Assembly (NCBI RefSeq): GCF_000150955.2
Contig: NC_011680.1
Span: 128,435 to 192,434 of the forward strand
Source: Phaeodactylum tricornutum CCAP 1055/1
Lineage: Eukaryota; Bacillariophyta; Bacillariophyceae; Surirellales; Neidiaceae
Length of the DNA: 64,000 nt
Reading direction: 5' to 3'
Below the pieces are notes generated by a model. It searched no databases. It was not told the origin of the DNA and worked only from the letters and a program-made list of their open reading frames with translations. The position numbers and the translations under genes were made by a program. Shown here piece by piece: positions 20,917-30,490 of the stretch (positions are counted from its first letter, which is position 1; each line of letters begins with the position of its first letter).

Positions 20917-22392
20917 CTACATTCCAAATTCTTCGGGGTAGACTTGACGCCATGCAGTAATCATTTGTGTATATAGACCAGGATGGTTCCTTTCAAAATC
21001 TAAAGGACCTTCCGCGAAAGCAACAAGAACCGTATCGATGGCGGAGGCGACCACACTCATCAAAGCATACGCCACCGCGGCTCCGATAAGAAACGGAATG
21101 CAAAAGGCGACGGAGGCTGCAGAGTTTCCAAAATCCTCTAGCCAAGAGGACTTGATCGAAGCTATGATGAGTCCGAAACATCCCGTGAGGAAACCCATCA
21201 ACACGCTCATTAAACCAAGTACTCTGAGGACAAGATTATCGTTGATGATGATTGTCCATCCTCGTTCCATAAAGAGAGACATCGTCCTGCGACCCGCTGT
21301 TAAGTAGTCGTACCCGTAGAGACCGACGTACACGTAAGCCCACTGGTTAAAGTATGCCACAAGCCGTTCGAGAAAATCCACGAGACACTCAAGAACACAA
21401 CGGAGTATTGCGTTGCATCGCGTGTGACGTCTGGCTTCTCTCGTCAATTGACAAGCAAATTGCAGTAATGCCGTCAAGAGGCTACCTAAACAAATACTTC
21501 CAAGAGAATAAGTTGTAGCTCGCAACAGTGAATCGTTGATTGCAGGGGAGCAAAAGCTACTAGCATCCTCAGGAGCAAACCACCAAGTACCAACAACACC
21601 CGATACAGTGACATGGAGAATATTCTTGCCAACTTGCGCCGTCCAGTAGAATGATAGCACGAACATCATAATCACGCCGCCGTTCATGTGACTTGCGCAA
21701 ACTCCATTTTCACACGTGGCTGAGCGTGCGTACACCCCTAAACCAGCTAGCATCCAGACCAGACTCCAAATATTAATACAAAGCGAAATTCCTACCGCGG
21801 TTAGGACAAGGCCACCGTTTGTGTGCACTGCAGTCAAGGCTGTCTTCAAATTGGCTGCTGCGAAGGGAATGCGTTGCCAAACCGACCTGGCATACCACAA
21901 GCTCCATGCAAGAACAAAAGTAGACGTAACACAACCATACCAATATTCGTGAGTGGCAAAGTAAATGATCACAACAAAATTCGAGACCAGTGTAAGAAAA
22001 AGACTAATCTGGACCAGCTGCTCCGCCCAACGAATCATCACAGACAGGGTCAAAGCAGCGACCAGAAGGGCAGCCATACCCGCCGTCAAGCTCAAGTAAA
22101 ACAAGCCGCCAAAGTGCACCTCATCCGTAGAATTAAAAGATGCGTATTCATAATTCAACGAAGGAACACCCCAAGCCAGCGCGAGATAGATGATTACAAT
22201 TTGCTGGGACAGAAATAAAACCGCCGCCCAAGCGTCTCGAAAATTGTTGGGCTGTTTCTCGCCATGGGTGACGGCAGCATGGTTTACAGTCAGACCTTCA
22301 TTTCGAATGATCTGCTCTTCTTCATCGACAGCCACAAACCGGTCTCCAAGAAGACTCTGCCGCAGATCATGCTTTGGTTCCTGTTTCTCCAT
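20917..22392 (-). CDS. Choline transporter-like protein (CTL/SLC44/PNS1 family), copy B
   Basis: A 491-aa protein from ATG 22392 (MEKQEPKHDLRQSLL). The frame remains open another 21 codons to a GTG, but without ATG. About ten membrane helices. YFNQWAYVYVGLYGYDYLTAGR aligns with copy A, as do the WWFAPEDASSF versus WWFVPSEASTF loop and the FERNHPGLYTQM tail. Unlike copy A it has no intron at the NxWAYVYV site. A role in choline or ethanolamine movement is inferred from the family. The two copies lie about 9 kb apart in opposite orientation and are clearly diverged, so this is an old duplication and not a recent tandem one. Confidence 0.88.
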   Translation of the reverse strand: MEKQEPKHDLRQSLLGDRFVAVDEEEQIIRNEGLTVNHAAVTHGEKQPNNFRDAWAAVLFLSQQIVIIYLALAWGVPSLNYEYASFNSTDEVHFGGLFYLSLTAGMAALLVAALTLSVMIRWAEQLVQISLFLTLVSNFVVIIYFATHEYWYGCVTSTFVLAWSLWYARSVWQRIPFAAANLKTALTAVHTNGGLVLTAVGISLCINIWSLVWMLAGLGVYARSATCENGVCASHMNGGVIMMFVLSFYWTAQVGKNILHVTVSGVVGTWWFAPEDASSFCSPAINDSLLRATTYSLGSICLGSLLTALLQFACQLTREARRHTRCNAILRCVLECLVDFLERLVAYFNQWAYVYVGLYGYDYLTAGRRTMSLFMERGWTIIINDNLVLRVLGLMSVLMGFLTGCFGLIIASIKSSWLEDFGNSAASVAFCIPFLIGAAVAYALMSVVASAIDTVLVAFAEGPLDFERNHPGLYTQMITAWRQVYPEEFGM

Positions 22393-22895
22393 CGTGATCC
22401 TTTCTAACTTGCCTCTGGAGAATCCTGGGAATTGAGGTTTCGATTGCTCGTCCACTGCAAGGGTTTCTACAAAGAGAAATAATTGGTGTCGACCTGATTC
22501 GTGTTGTTACTTCCGAGCTGTAGAAACAGCTTTTGATTGGTCAAAGAACAGCAGCACTGTTCAATTAGGAGCAATCGATACTCACAGATTTGTTCCTACT
22601 TCGGTCATCAAGAGATGACGACGGTGATGTGATATAAATAACTAACAAAATGCGCATCGTTGAGACATCATCGACGGAAACGAAATTTGACTATCTCACA
22701 GTGAGAAGTCCCTCGGATGTCGTCTTAGTATACCACCATGGGCTGACGAAGGTGAATACGCTCGTTCGCCTTGTTTTGACTTTGTCTTGTGATCAGCAGT
22801 AACAGGTGTAGTTCATTTCTTTTGATGTGATTCTCCTTGTTGCCGATATCAGAGTTCTTTACTCTATATAAGGTGACCTCGTTTGCCAATCCAAT
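22393..22895. other. Divergent promoter of CTL B and SSU72
   Basis: About 500 bp. A near-symmetric CTCACAGTGAG lies at 22694-22704, a variant of the recurrent element. A TATA-like CTATATAAGG sits at 22863-22872, about 24-33 bp before the SSU72 ATG. Confidence 0.5.
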
Positions 22896-23736
22896 ATGTC
22901 AGGAAATAGAGGACTTCGACTCCCACGGCCTTCAACACCACCAGGGCTTCCACCGGCAACTGCTCACCGACGAAAAAGCAAGCTCTCGTTTGGCGTCGTT
23001 TGTTCCTCAAACATCAATCGTTCGATGGAGGCCCATGTGGTATTAGGAAACGCAGGTAAAGTAGGAGTTTTTGTGTGTTCTGCACTGCACTATAATGTGT
23101 CCTATTTTAATCTCTTCCGCTCTTCCGTGTAGGGTTGCAAGTGGAGAGCTATGGAACAGGAACTCAAGTAAGGTACGTGGGCCACGTGGTCTTGGCATGA
23201 TTTACGGTATAGACAGCATGAAAACGGCCTCACGCATTCCATACAGATTGCCAGGTCGAACGGCTATGGAGCCTCGAATATTCAAGTTCGGTACTCCGTA
23301 CGAAGAAATGTATCAACAAATGTCTTCAACGGCAGAAGACGCCGCGTACTTTGAGCGGAATGGGGTGCTCCAATTGTGCAGTCGTGGCGCAGCCGTCAAA
23401 CGAGCCCCAGAACGATGGCAGGACATATCCAGTGAAGATGCCGCTAAGCACGATGTTGTAATTGCCTTTGAAGAACGTATTTTTGATGCTGTCATTGAGG
23501 ACCTGCAGTTGAGAGAACCAACCGAAGACTTTCGGCCGATTCATGTAGTTTGCCTCGATACAAAGGACAATCCGCACGAAGCTGCGCGACAAGGAACAGT
23601 CGCTCTCAGACTATGCTGGCAATTAGAGCAATGCAAAGAATTAGAGCTGGAAGCAGCCGACGTTATTGATCAGTTTCAGAAAGAGAGGGAATTGGAGACA
23701 CCGATCAAGATGTTATACCAAATGTGCTATCTATAG
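22896..23736 (+). CDS. SSU72: RNA polymerase II CTD phosphatase SSU72
   Basis: Gene model join(22896..23055, 23133..23172, 23247..23736), 229 aa. The enzyme removes phosphate from Ser5/Ser7 of the Pol II C-terminal domain and works with the 3'-end processing machinery in the nucleus. The CX5R loop is CSSNINR (C36-R42), followed by SMEAHVVLGNAG. Splicing a 77-bp intron and then a 74-bp intron around a 40-nt exon gives GLQVESYGTGTQVRLPGR, the expected family block. FGTPYEEMY and CLDTKDNPHEA (Asp171/Asp174 region, general acid) follow. A donor at CAAGTAAG|gtacgt is needed; the alternative donor four bases earlier breaks the frame. About 30 Pro/Arg-rich residues precede the core. Confidence 0.95.
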
Positions 23737-23818
23737 CTTATGGGTGGCCGTACGAGCGTTTGAATGACAGCTGGATGATTCATCCAATCTTGCCATTGAA
23801 GTGAGCCTACGCTGGATA

Positions 23819-25183
23819 TCAGTATGCGGCTGACCGTGGGAACAGGCAATGATCCATAATCATGAAAATAGTGGATTCATTGTCCGCGTAATCTTCCAGT
23901 TTCCAATTCGCAAAGCTTCCTTTAGTCGTTTCATTTAAGTCGTGTAGATCAATCACATGAATTTCAAAAAATCGATGGGCAAGAATGGCGCAATCTAGTA
24001 GTGTCTGAGAGCGAGAAATATTGTCGAGGTCGTCGTCCAACTGCAGCATCTGATGACTGTATTCCATTGCCGCTTGTAACGTGAGATGATTGCGTGTCTC
24101 CAATTCGTTCAAGATTCGATGCAATACTTTGCGCCTGCGCTCCCTGAGAGTGTCCTTCAGTTTTGTTGCTCCTGGAGTTCTGTTTGGTAAACCGTTCTCT
24201 TTTTCAACAAATTCATCATCGTCCTCTTTCTCTTCAAAAGGAAGTGCGGTTGCTGGTTCAACAATTTTAACGTGCGGAACTTTCAGCCCAAACTTGCTGA
24301 ATACGGAGTGACCAAGAGCGTCCCGAGCTGACATACGTTGGGTCTGGTCAATACGCAACATTCCGCGTAGCATGTTAGGAAAAGGCTGATCGGGCAACGA
24401 ACTCAGCTTAGCATGAATCATTCGGTGGGCCTCTTTGTTTTTTGTTGCTGCCAGAACTTCATCTTGGAGTAATTCAAGAATGACAACACCTGCACTCCAA
24501 ATATCAGACTTAGCTCCGTACAATTCGCCGGCAACGATCTCGGGTGCTGTGTAGGTCACCGTACCTACTTCTCCTGTATGCTTCACCGAGTCGTCAATTT
24601 CAACGGAAGAAACCTGCTTGATCTTGTTGTACATAGCCGTATCCACAATCTTGGCGAGCGAAAAGTCGATCAAGACGGGCCTGTAGCTGTCGCCATCTTC
24701 TTCGAGAAGAATGTTGTCGCTTTTGATATCTCGGTGAATAATACCATTGTCATGTAGGTAGGTGACGGCCGAGAGCAAACCGTGTACAACTTTTATTTTC
24801 ATTTCTCGCGTACATAGTAGTCTCTTAGATATAGCCAACTCAAGACTGCCGAGAGGATAAAGTGGAAGCGTCATACCTAAACAGCCCGCGGTACCTGCAC
24901 CAGTGGTGTCGTCGTCGCAAAACCCGGGTTGCACGTCAACCATCGCAATAATATTTGGATGAGCGTTCTCGTGTCTCAATAGCCTTAGAATCGATATTTC
25001 TCGCATAGCCCCCAGATTCAGAATCTCGCTCCTTTCTTCATCGTCTTCATCTTCTTTGAGAAAAATTTTGAGGGCAAATTGGTTGCCTTCTTCGTTGTAT
25101 ACCGTTACAACCGAACCGAAGGTTCCCGACCCAATCTGAGAGGCACGGTGGTAGGTGTTCAGCGGGAGTGTACCGGAAGTCAT
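23819..25183 (-). CDS. CDK-like serine/threonine protein kinase with a DFS motif
   Basis: A 454-aa single-exon protein from ATG 25183. Kinase motifs in order: glycine loop IGSGTFGSV (17-25), VAIK-type Lys K39, a C-helix REISIL (61-66) resembling CDK PSTAIRE surroundings, catalytic HRDIKSDN (150-157), DFS at 173-175 where DFG is expected, TYTAPEI, and SDIWSAGVVILELL. These suggest a CMGC/CDK-like kinase. The metal-binding Asp is intact, and only the third residue of the loop is changed, so activity is plausible. After the kinase domain there is an acidic linker, a basic helix and a C-terminal helical region of about 100 residues (LQAAMEYSHQMLQLDDDL...) that I cannot name. Substrate unknown. 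It shares a 307-bp promoter with the FKBP gene. Confidence 0.85.
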   Translation of the reverse strand: MTSGTLPLNTYHRASQIGSGTFGSVVTVYNEEGNQFALKIFLKEDEDDEERSEILNLGAMREISILRLLRHENAHPNIIAMVDVQPGFCDDDTTGAGTAGCLGMTLPLYPLGSLELAISKRLLCTREMKIKVVHGLLSAVTYLHDNGIIHRDIKSDNILLEEDGDSYRPVLIDFSLAKIVDTAMYNKIKQVSSVEIDDSVKHTGEVGTVTYTAPEIVAGELYGAKSDIWSAGVVILELLQDEVLAATKNKEAHRMIHAKLSSLPDQPFPNMLRGMLRIDQTQRMSARDALGHSVFSKFGLKVPHVKIVEPATALPFEEKEDDDEFVEKENGLPNRTPGATKLKDTLRERRRKVLHRILNELETRNHLTLQAAMEYSHQMLQLDDDLDNISRSQTLLDCAILAHRFFEIHVIDLHDLNETTKGSFANWKLEDYADNESTIFMIMDHCLFPRSAAY

Positions 25184-25490
25184 TGGTACGATAGAATAAA
25201 GTTGGGACGCTCTGGGTACACGGCTGCAAGTCGGCTTCGTGGACGATGCGGCGATGGTGTGACTAACTGTAAAAGATAAGACAAATGCAAGTTCTCTTCG
25301 TCAATGCCATCTAACAATGCAATACTCGGCCACCGTTTATAGTTAGCATTGCCCGAAAAATGTCGTATTTATGAGTCCCGATACATATTTTAGTCACTCT
25401 CACGACTAATATCGATTGCGATTCTGTGTCTATGGATCTGGGGTACAACTTCAACTCACATTCCGACTCAAAAAGGGAACGAATGTGACG
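25184..25490. other. Divergent promoter of kinase and plastid FKBP
   Basis: A compact 307-bp bidirectional region containing the TTACAGTTA element at 25264-25272, preceded on the kinase strand by a pyrimidine-rich run. Confidence 0.5.
25264..25272 (-). promoter_or_regulatory. TTACAGTTA element 81 bp upstream of kinase ATG
   Basis: Exact copy in sense with the kinase gene. It is preceded by a pyrimidine-rich tract, so it could alternatively be the 3' splice site of a 5'-UTR intron. Confidence 0.4.
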
Positions 25491-26194
25491 ATGATGAACC
25501 CTCTAAAATATCGCTGCCTAATTGGCTTGGCCTTAGCCCTATATCATTCCGCGGAGTCGTTTGGACTCCAAACGAGGAGGACCTGCCGGCCTTCGACGGC
25601 GTTCTTTGAAAATGTTTTACCGGTTGCCACCTCCGTGGACTCCTTTTCTTCCTATTCACAAGGAAATCCTACGCAGGAGCTCGCCTACAAGGATGTAGTA
25701 ATCGGAAGTGGCGAAGTCGCTAGCATGGGAAAAGTTTTGACGGTTGCGTATAAAGGACGGCTCCTGTCCAATGGAAAACAATTTGATGAAGGCAAGGGAT
25801 TTTCGTTTCGACTTGGTGAAGGAAGAGTCATACCTGGATGGGAGAAGGGCCTTGAGGTACGAGAGTATACGCAATATTAAACACAACGAGTTGACAACTC
25901 GCTGACAAAAATCATTATTGATTGCGTCTTTTGACTCAGGGCATGAAAGTTGGCGGGCAACGTGTTTTGCGCATTCCCCCAAGTTTGGCGTATGCCGATC
26001 GAGGTGCCAGGGATGTTATCCCGCCTGGTGCTCACTTGGAGTTTGACTGCGAACTGAAGGCCGTCGCTAACAACCCGGTCGAGGAAATGGTTGCACAGAT
26101 CAACATTCAGCCGGAACGGATTATCACTTTTGCTCTTCTCCTAATTCTGCTTGCGGTATCTCCAAGCTTGCCGCCCCTCACTATGCCCTTTTAG
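25491..26194 (+). CDS. Plastid-targeted FKBP-type peptidyl-prolyl isomerase
   Basis: Gene model join(25491..25856, 25940..26194), 206 aa, with an 83-bp intron (gtacga...actcag) between GLE and GMKVGG. The N-terminus MMNPLKYRCLIGLALALYHS is a signal peptide ending AESFGL, where Phe at +1 marks diatom plastid import. The FKBP domain (about 65-170) has VAYKGRL, FDEGKGFSFRLGEGRVIPGWEKGLEGM, and IPPSLAYADRGARDVIPPGAHLEFDCEL, all typical active-site positions. The enzyme catalyses cis-trans isomerisation of proline bonds. Unusually, the C-terminus ends in a hydrophobic segment of about 20 residues (IITFALLLILLAV...), which may anchor the protein to a plastid membrane. Plant lumenal FKBPs lack this. 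Confidence 0.88.
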
Positions 26195-27176
26195 TGCTTC
26201 TTTTTGATATTCCGATTGCTATTGACAATATAGCATTCTGTGAGGCCTTTCTCTTACGGCTATCTGACTCGTGGATGCTCGGTGAAATTAGAACAAAAAC
26301 ATAGAACAGTTGCTCAATTAGTCCTAAGCTACGTGCACTTTCCTGGACTTGGCAAAATAGTGGGCACGCTATTCATCTACTCTAGTATCGCGATCCTCTG
26401 ATAGAGAGGTAATGCTTCTAGTTTATATGCTGTTCGAGTACGACTATTCACACAATATCAGTGCATTACTGATATCAAGATCACGAAACAGAGTTTTTGT
26501 CGAATCTATGTGGGACCGTTCTCCACCTAGAATTGGAGCACCTTGTCGAATGCCATAGTGACTATAAGAAAAACTGTTTATCAATTGGACAATTGTGGAG
26601 TTGCGGTTTTCTTTGGCGTGAGTCATATATTACCAAACGTGTGCCTTCGCGCGAGCCAGATCGCGAGTCATGATTTGAATGGACCAACGACTTTTTTTGG
26701 CGGTTGAGACTTTGTTGAAAAAAATACGTATATAAAATGCACATATTTCAAATATTTAATTGTAACGTTCGCTTGCGTCTATTTACGATATAGGACAGGA
26801 GGGAAACGAAATATTTGTTGGCGGTAAACTAGATAACGACACTGCATTTTGTTCCTGGTAGAATGTCTGAGACCCCTAGGAAAGTCTCAGCTTCCGTTGG
26901 TTTTTACTTATGTGAGGAGCGTGGGTTTTTGTTTACCGTTTGGTTGGAGGGCCGTTCCGAAGACTTGACGAGGTCACTCCTTTCAGTGTGGCTCCATTGG
27001 ACAGAGAAACTGAAGTTCTAAGAAGACCGAAAGTAGTGTTGCGGAGAAGGGAAAAGGAGAGCTGCTCTAAGGAGCAACTGAGATTAGACTTCGGAGATTA
27101 TAAGATAGACGTTGTTGAACGGGGACAAAGCGTGATCGGGCTCCAAGGTAGCATTTCGCTCCTACGGACACCAATC
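26195..27176. other. Spacer and promoter of ABHD17-like gene
   Basis: About 980 bp. The frame of the next gene is open back to 26940 but contains no ATG before 27177, so that part is treated as 5' UTR. A/T-rich near 26700-26770. No other feature seen. Confidence 0.5.
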
Positions 27177-28196
27177 ATGGGAGATACCGTTAGCACGCTC
27201 TTATTTCAGCCACCTGCGCCGTCCAAGCTGAAAGAGCACAAGATCGTGTGGCTCAACACATCGCGTGGTTCCCAGATCCCTGCCTTTTTCATATCGTACA
27301 AGACGCAGAGGGGCGCAGAGAGCTGTAGGAGTTTATCCGCGGATGAATTGAGAGATTCTCAACCAGAGAACGGAATTACATTGCTATATTCTCACGCGAA
27401 CGCGGAGGATTTGGGGTCTATATATCCATGGTGTAAATTTCTGAGCAAAATGCTGCAAGTCAATATATTTGCGTATGACTATACCGGTTACGGAATGTCG
27501 CACAATCAAGGTTCGTGCACGTCTATTGGAACTGTAGTGACGCCTCGTTTTCAGTCGTTGTCTGACCTGTCGACTCTTCGTTCATCTACAGGCCCTCCTT
27601 CGGAAAAACACTGCTACGCCGATATTGAGTCTGCATACGCCTTTTTACGGAAAGACCTTAGAATCCCTGCGCAGAATATTGTTCTGTACGGACGCTCGCT
27701 TGGATCAGGTCCTTCATGCCACTTAGCTGCACAAACGGCTTTGCTACACAAAGAGAATGCTGAATATGGCGCACATGATGGACCCGTCGGAGGCCTCATT
27801 CTGCATGCCCCCTTTTTGTCTGTGTTCCGCGTTGTAGCAGATACTGGATGCACTGTGTACGGAGACAAGTTTCCGAACATCGATGTTTTACCTATGGTAA
27901 AAACACCCACCATTCTCGTACACGGTACCAGTGACCAAATTGTTCCTTTTCATCATTCGGAGCGGCTGTATGACGCTATTCCATTAATCTATCGTGCAAA
28001 GCCTCTTTACATTGAAGGGATGAGTCACAACAATGTGCACGCACAGGTCAGATCGATGTTTGTCGAACGGCTTTCAGAATATTTGGATGATCTCGTACGG
28101 CCACATGTTATGGCTGAAAGATGTCCTTTAGCTAGACTCTCAATTTCACAGAATCATATTTTAAAGGTCGTCAACAAGAGTGAAGACGACACGTAA
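27177..28196 (+). CDS. ABHD17/BEM46-like alpha/beta hydrolase
   Basis: A 339-aa protein from the first ATG of the frame, 27177. The catalytic triad is visible: nucleophile S174 in GRSLGSG, D253 in HGTSDQIVP and H284 in GMSHNN. YSHANAEDLGSIYPW and AYDYTGYGMS are the oxyanion and strand blocks of the ABHD17/FAM108 group, which includes protein depalmitoylases. The N-terminus MGDTVS fits an N-myristoylation signal (Gly2, Ser6), and LLFQPPAPS resembles the family N-terminus, suggesting attachment to membranes. A Ser-rich insertion (about 120-145) separates GSCTSIG from CYADIESAY. Depalmitoylase activity is inferred from the family. The alternative upstream extension has no ATG. Confidence 0.82.
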   Translation: MGDTVSTLLFQPPAPSKLKEHKIVWLNTSRGSQIPAFFISYKTQRGAESCRSLSADELRDSQPENGITLLYSHANAEDLGSIYPWCKFLSKMLQVNIFAYDYTGYGMSHNQGSCTSIGTVVTPRFQSLSDLSTLRSSTGPPSEKHCYADIESAYAFLRKDLRIPAQNIVLYGRSLGSGPSCHLAAQTALLHKENAEYGAHDGPVGGLILHAPFLSVFRVVADTGCTVYGDKFPNIDVLPMVKTPTILVHGTSDQIVPFHHSERLYDAIPLIYRAKPLYIEGMSHNNVHAQVRSMFVERLSEYLDDLVRPHVMAERCPLARLSISQNHILKVVNKSEDDT

Positions 28197-28306
28197 GTGT
28201 TGATCATTTCGGCGGGCTCTGAGAAACGTTTATCAATGGCCATGTATAGTTCGAAGACAATTGACTACCAAATGGGTTGAGATTATTTCATATATATTAG
28301 GTAGAC

Positions 28307-30028
28307 CTAGAGTTCGTCGCGATTGCGTTCTTTGGTTTGTGTTTCCATAATCAACCGCAAACGACGAGCAATGAGTTTCGCTACTGCCATTGCCCCAATG
28401 GCAGAAATTTCCATGCAGGCCAGGCTACTCTGCTCCATCGCGTTTGGGTAGTACAATGCACCCGACACAGTGTTACCATCAAAACCGATGGCACCGTCGT
28501 ACAACAGGAAGTCGACACTACTACCCCGACCACGGTAGTCCGGCGTAGCTCCGCCTGAAGCTCCTCCCCAAAATTTCACGTACTCAACTACGTGATGTGG
28601 CCCAAACAGGTTCATTAGAACTTTTCCATCAAGCCTATCATTGGAAAAAATTTTGTACAGTCCTTTGGACGAAAGCTGAGTTATGGCAGTAATGTTGTGG
28701 AGAGATGCTTTTCCTTTGGAGGTGGTGTAGACTGACCGAGGCAATTGTTCCTGGGACAAATTAAAATGTTCCTCAGAAATTGTGGCATTGGCAAGCACGG
28801 TTGTGACGACTTGCGTATAAGGGCGAAACGCTGAATCTGGCAGCCTTGTTGGGAGAGCAGCATGACCGTCTTTTGTCTCACGAAGGTCAGGGTCAACAAG
28901 TTCCGTAAGAGGCATAGGCTGGAGCACAGCTTTGTCAAAGTTACTCTGTACCATAAACTCTATTTGTGCTTGCTGCAAAGGTGCCGCTATAACGACAATA
29001 TCAAAGTTGCCCAATTTTTCCTGTCCCGAGAAAAGCGAGAAACTAGTAGCAGACCCCCCGACAACTGTACTCACTCGCTTCGGAACTTGTTGAACTTGGG
29101 CTTTGCCGTCGCACTGCTGTAAGCTGATAGATATGGCTTGATTTGTGGCAGATTGAATGATTTTATGGTTACCTCCTTCGACGGAGAAGAGGCTCCCCGT
29201 TGTGGCAGCAAAGCTACCCAAGCCAACAATGCCGTTCACTTGTGAATTGTCTTGATTGTAGTTGACCAAATTGATTGCCGTCAAAAGCTCGGATCGCAAA
29301 GACCCTTGGTACGGAATGTATCGCTTATACCAGGGTACTTCAGATGGAAGAGCGAGTGCATCCAGCAAGTCATCAAAAGACGAGTGGACAGCTTTCTTCA
29401 GTCCAAGTGCATCCCATAGAGCGTCTGGTGAAGCAAAGAAGGTATTTGGTTCTAGACTCGCCAACAGAGAAGGTACGTCGGCAAATTTTTTTAGCGCTTG
29501 ACGGCAAAATTTAGAGAGCTTTACGAGATCGTAGTTATATCGCCAAAGGAGTTTCAGTTTGGAGATTATTTTGAATTCTCGCGAAGTGAGAAGGTTCCAT
29601 TCGCCATGTCCATTAAATATCCCGAGACCGTCGCGAATTCGCTTGTCAACTTCGCTAGTACCAATGTTATAAGGCTTCCCCAACTTGATGCTCGAGTCTC
29701 CCCGAATCATATCAAGAATGAGGTGAAAGCCTTCGTAACCAATTGATGCACCGAGTTCAACAACTGATCCGTCACGTAGTCTGACACTGGAGACCCGGCT
29801 TCCTTGCCAATCATCGCTAGGAGCTATGGTTACATTTGCTGATCGCGTTGCAGGCATGGCTTCAAATATAGAAATGGAATCGATGGAGCAATTGACATCG
29901 TAGCTAACAAGATACTTCGACGCAAAGCTTCCGGAAATACCTCCACCAATGATAGCGATGTTTTGAGCTCCAATACCGCCCGGAAAAATCAGAGCGCTTG
30001 TCAGCAAAAGGGTTGGCTGGAACATCAT
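28307..30028 (-). CDS. Prenylcysteine oxidase-like flavoprotein with C-terminal RDEL
   Basis: A 573-aa single-exon protein from ATG 30028. A signal peptide (1-20, MMFQPTLLLTSALIFPGGIG) is followed directly by an FAD-binding Rossmann loop, IAIIGGGISGSF. The central block QVNGIVGLGSFAATTGSLFSVEGGNHKI closely fits the prenylcysteine lyase/oxidase family (PCYOX1; substrates are farnesyl- and geranylgeranyl-cysteine released from prenylated proteins, giving free cysteine, an aldehyde and hydrogen peroxide). The protein ends KERNRDEL, an ER-retrieval type signal, so it is probably retained in the ER lumen, whereas the animal enzyme is lysosomal or secreted. Enzyme activity is inferred from the family. 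Confidence 0.85.
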   Translation of the reverse strand: MMFQPTLLLTSALIFPGGIGAQNIAIIGGGISGSFASKYLVSYDVNCSIDSISIFEAMPATRSANVTIAPSDDWQGSRVSSVRLRDGSVVELGASIGYEGFHLILDMIRGDSSIKLGKPYNIGTSEVDKRIRDGLGIFNGHGEWNLLTSREFKIISKLKLLWRYNYDLVKLSKFCRQALKKFADVPSLLASLEPNTFFASPDALWDALGLKKAVHSSFDDLLDALALPSEVPWYKRYIPYQGSLRSELLTAINLVNYNQDNSQVNGIVGLGSFAATTGSLFSVEGGNHKIIQSATNQAISISLQQCDGKAQVQQVPKRVSTVVGGSATSFSLFSGQEKLGNFDIVVIAAPLQQAQIEFMVQSNFDKAVLQPMPLTELVDPDLRETKDGHAALPTRLPDSAFRPYTQVVTTVLANATISEEHFNLSQEQLPRSVYTTSKGKASLHNITAITQLSSKGLYKIFSNDRLDGKVLMNLFGPHHVVEYVKFWGGASGGATPDYRGRGSSVDFLLYDGAIGFDGNTVSGALYYPNAMEQSSLACMEISAIGAMAVAKLIARRLRLIMETQTKERNRDEL

Positions 30029-30490
30029 TCTTTGGCCTTCTGGTTTCGAAAACCTAATTTACATTACATTTACTACGACGAGATATGCCAGAAAGCCGCT
30101 GCGAGAGACGAACGAGGTTGTCTTCATTCCGGTAAATCTATTTGATTATAGAGACCAGATAACCTATCTCACGGTTGCGTCCCACAGTCAACAAACCTAT
30201 TTGCATCATAGAGAGCAGGACAGGAGCAACGCTATTGCCCCGTCAGTCACGACGAGTTTGTCCGTCATCCGTATTTTTCGGCAGAATCAGTACCGTTTCA
30301 ACATAAGGATCTTACAATAGCGGAGCATTAACTGTAAAGTAATTCATGACTCTATCTTCTATCTCGATAGCAGAAACTAGAAGAACGGGCATTGATGACT
30401 TTTTCGGGAGCAGCTACATGAAATGAGCTTCATGTAACCTAGACTGATTTTTCGAAAGTCTCATTTGCTATAGCAAATAGTAGCTTACAT
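30029..30490. other. Promoter of PCYOX-like gene
   Basis: About 460 bp containing a TTACAGTTA element at 30329-30337. No gene seen. Confidence 0.5.
30329..30337 (-). promoter_or_regulatory. TTACAGTTA element upstream of PCYOX-like gene
   Basis: Exact copy in sense with the gene, 301 bp before its ATG. Confidence 0.4.

Noticed and set aside
26940-27176. N-terminal extension of the ABHD17-like hydrolase
   Set aside because: Open but without any ATG. The first ATG gives the myristoylation-type start and a family-like N-terminus.
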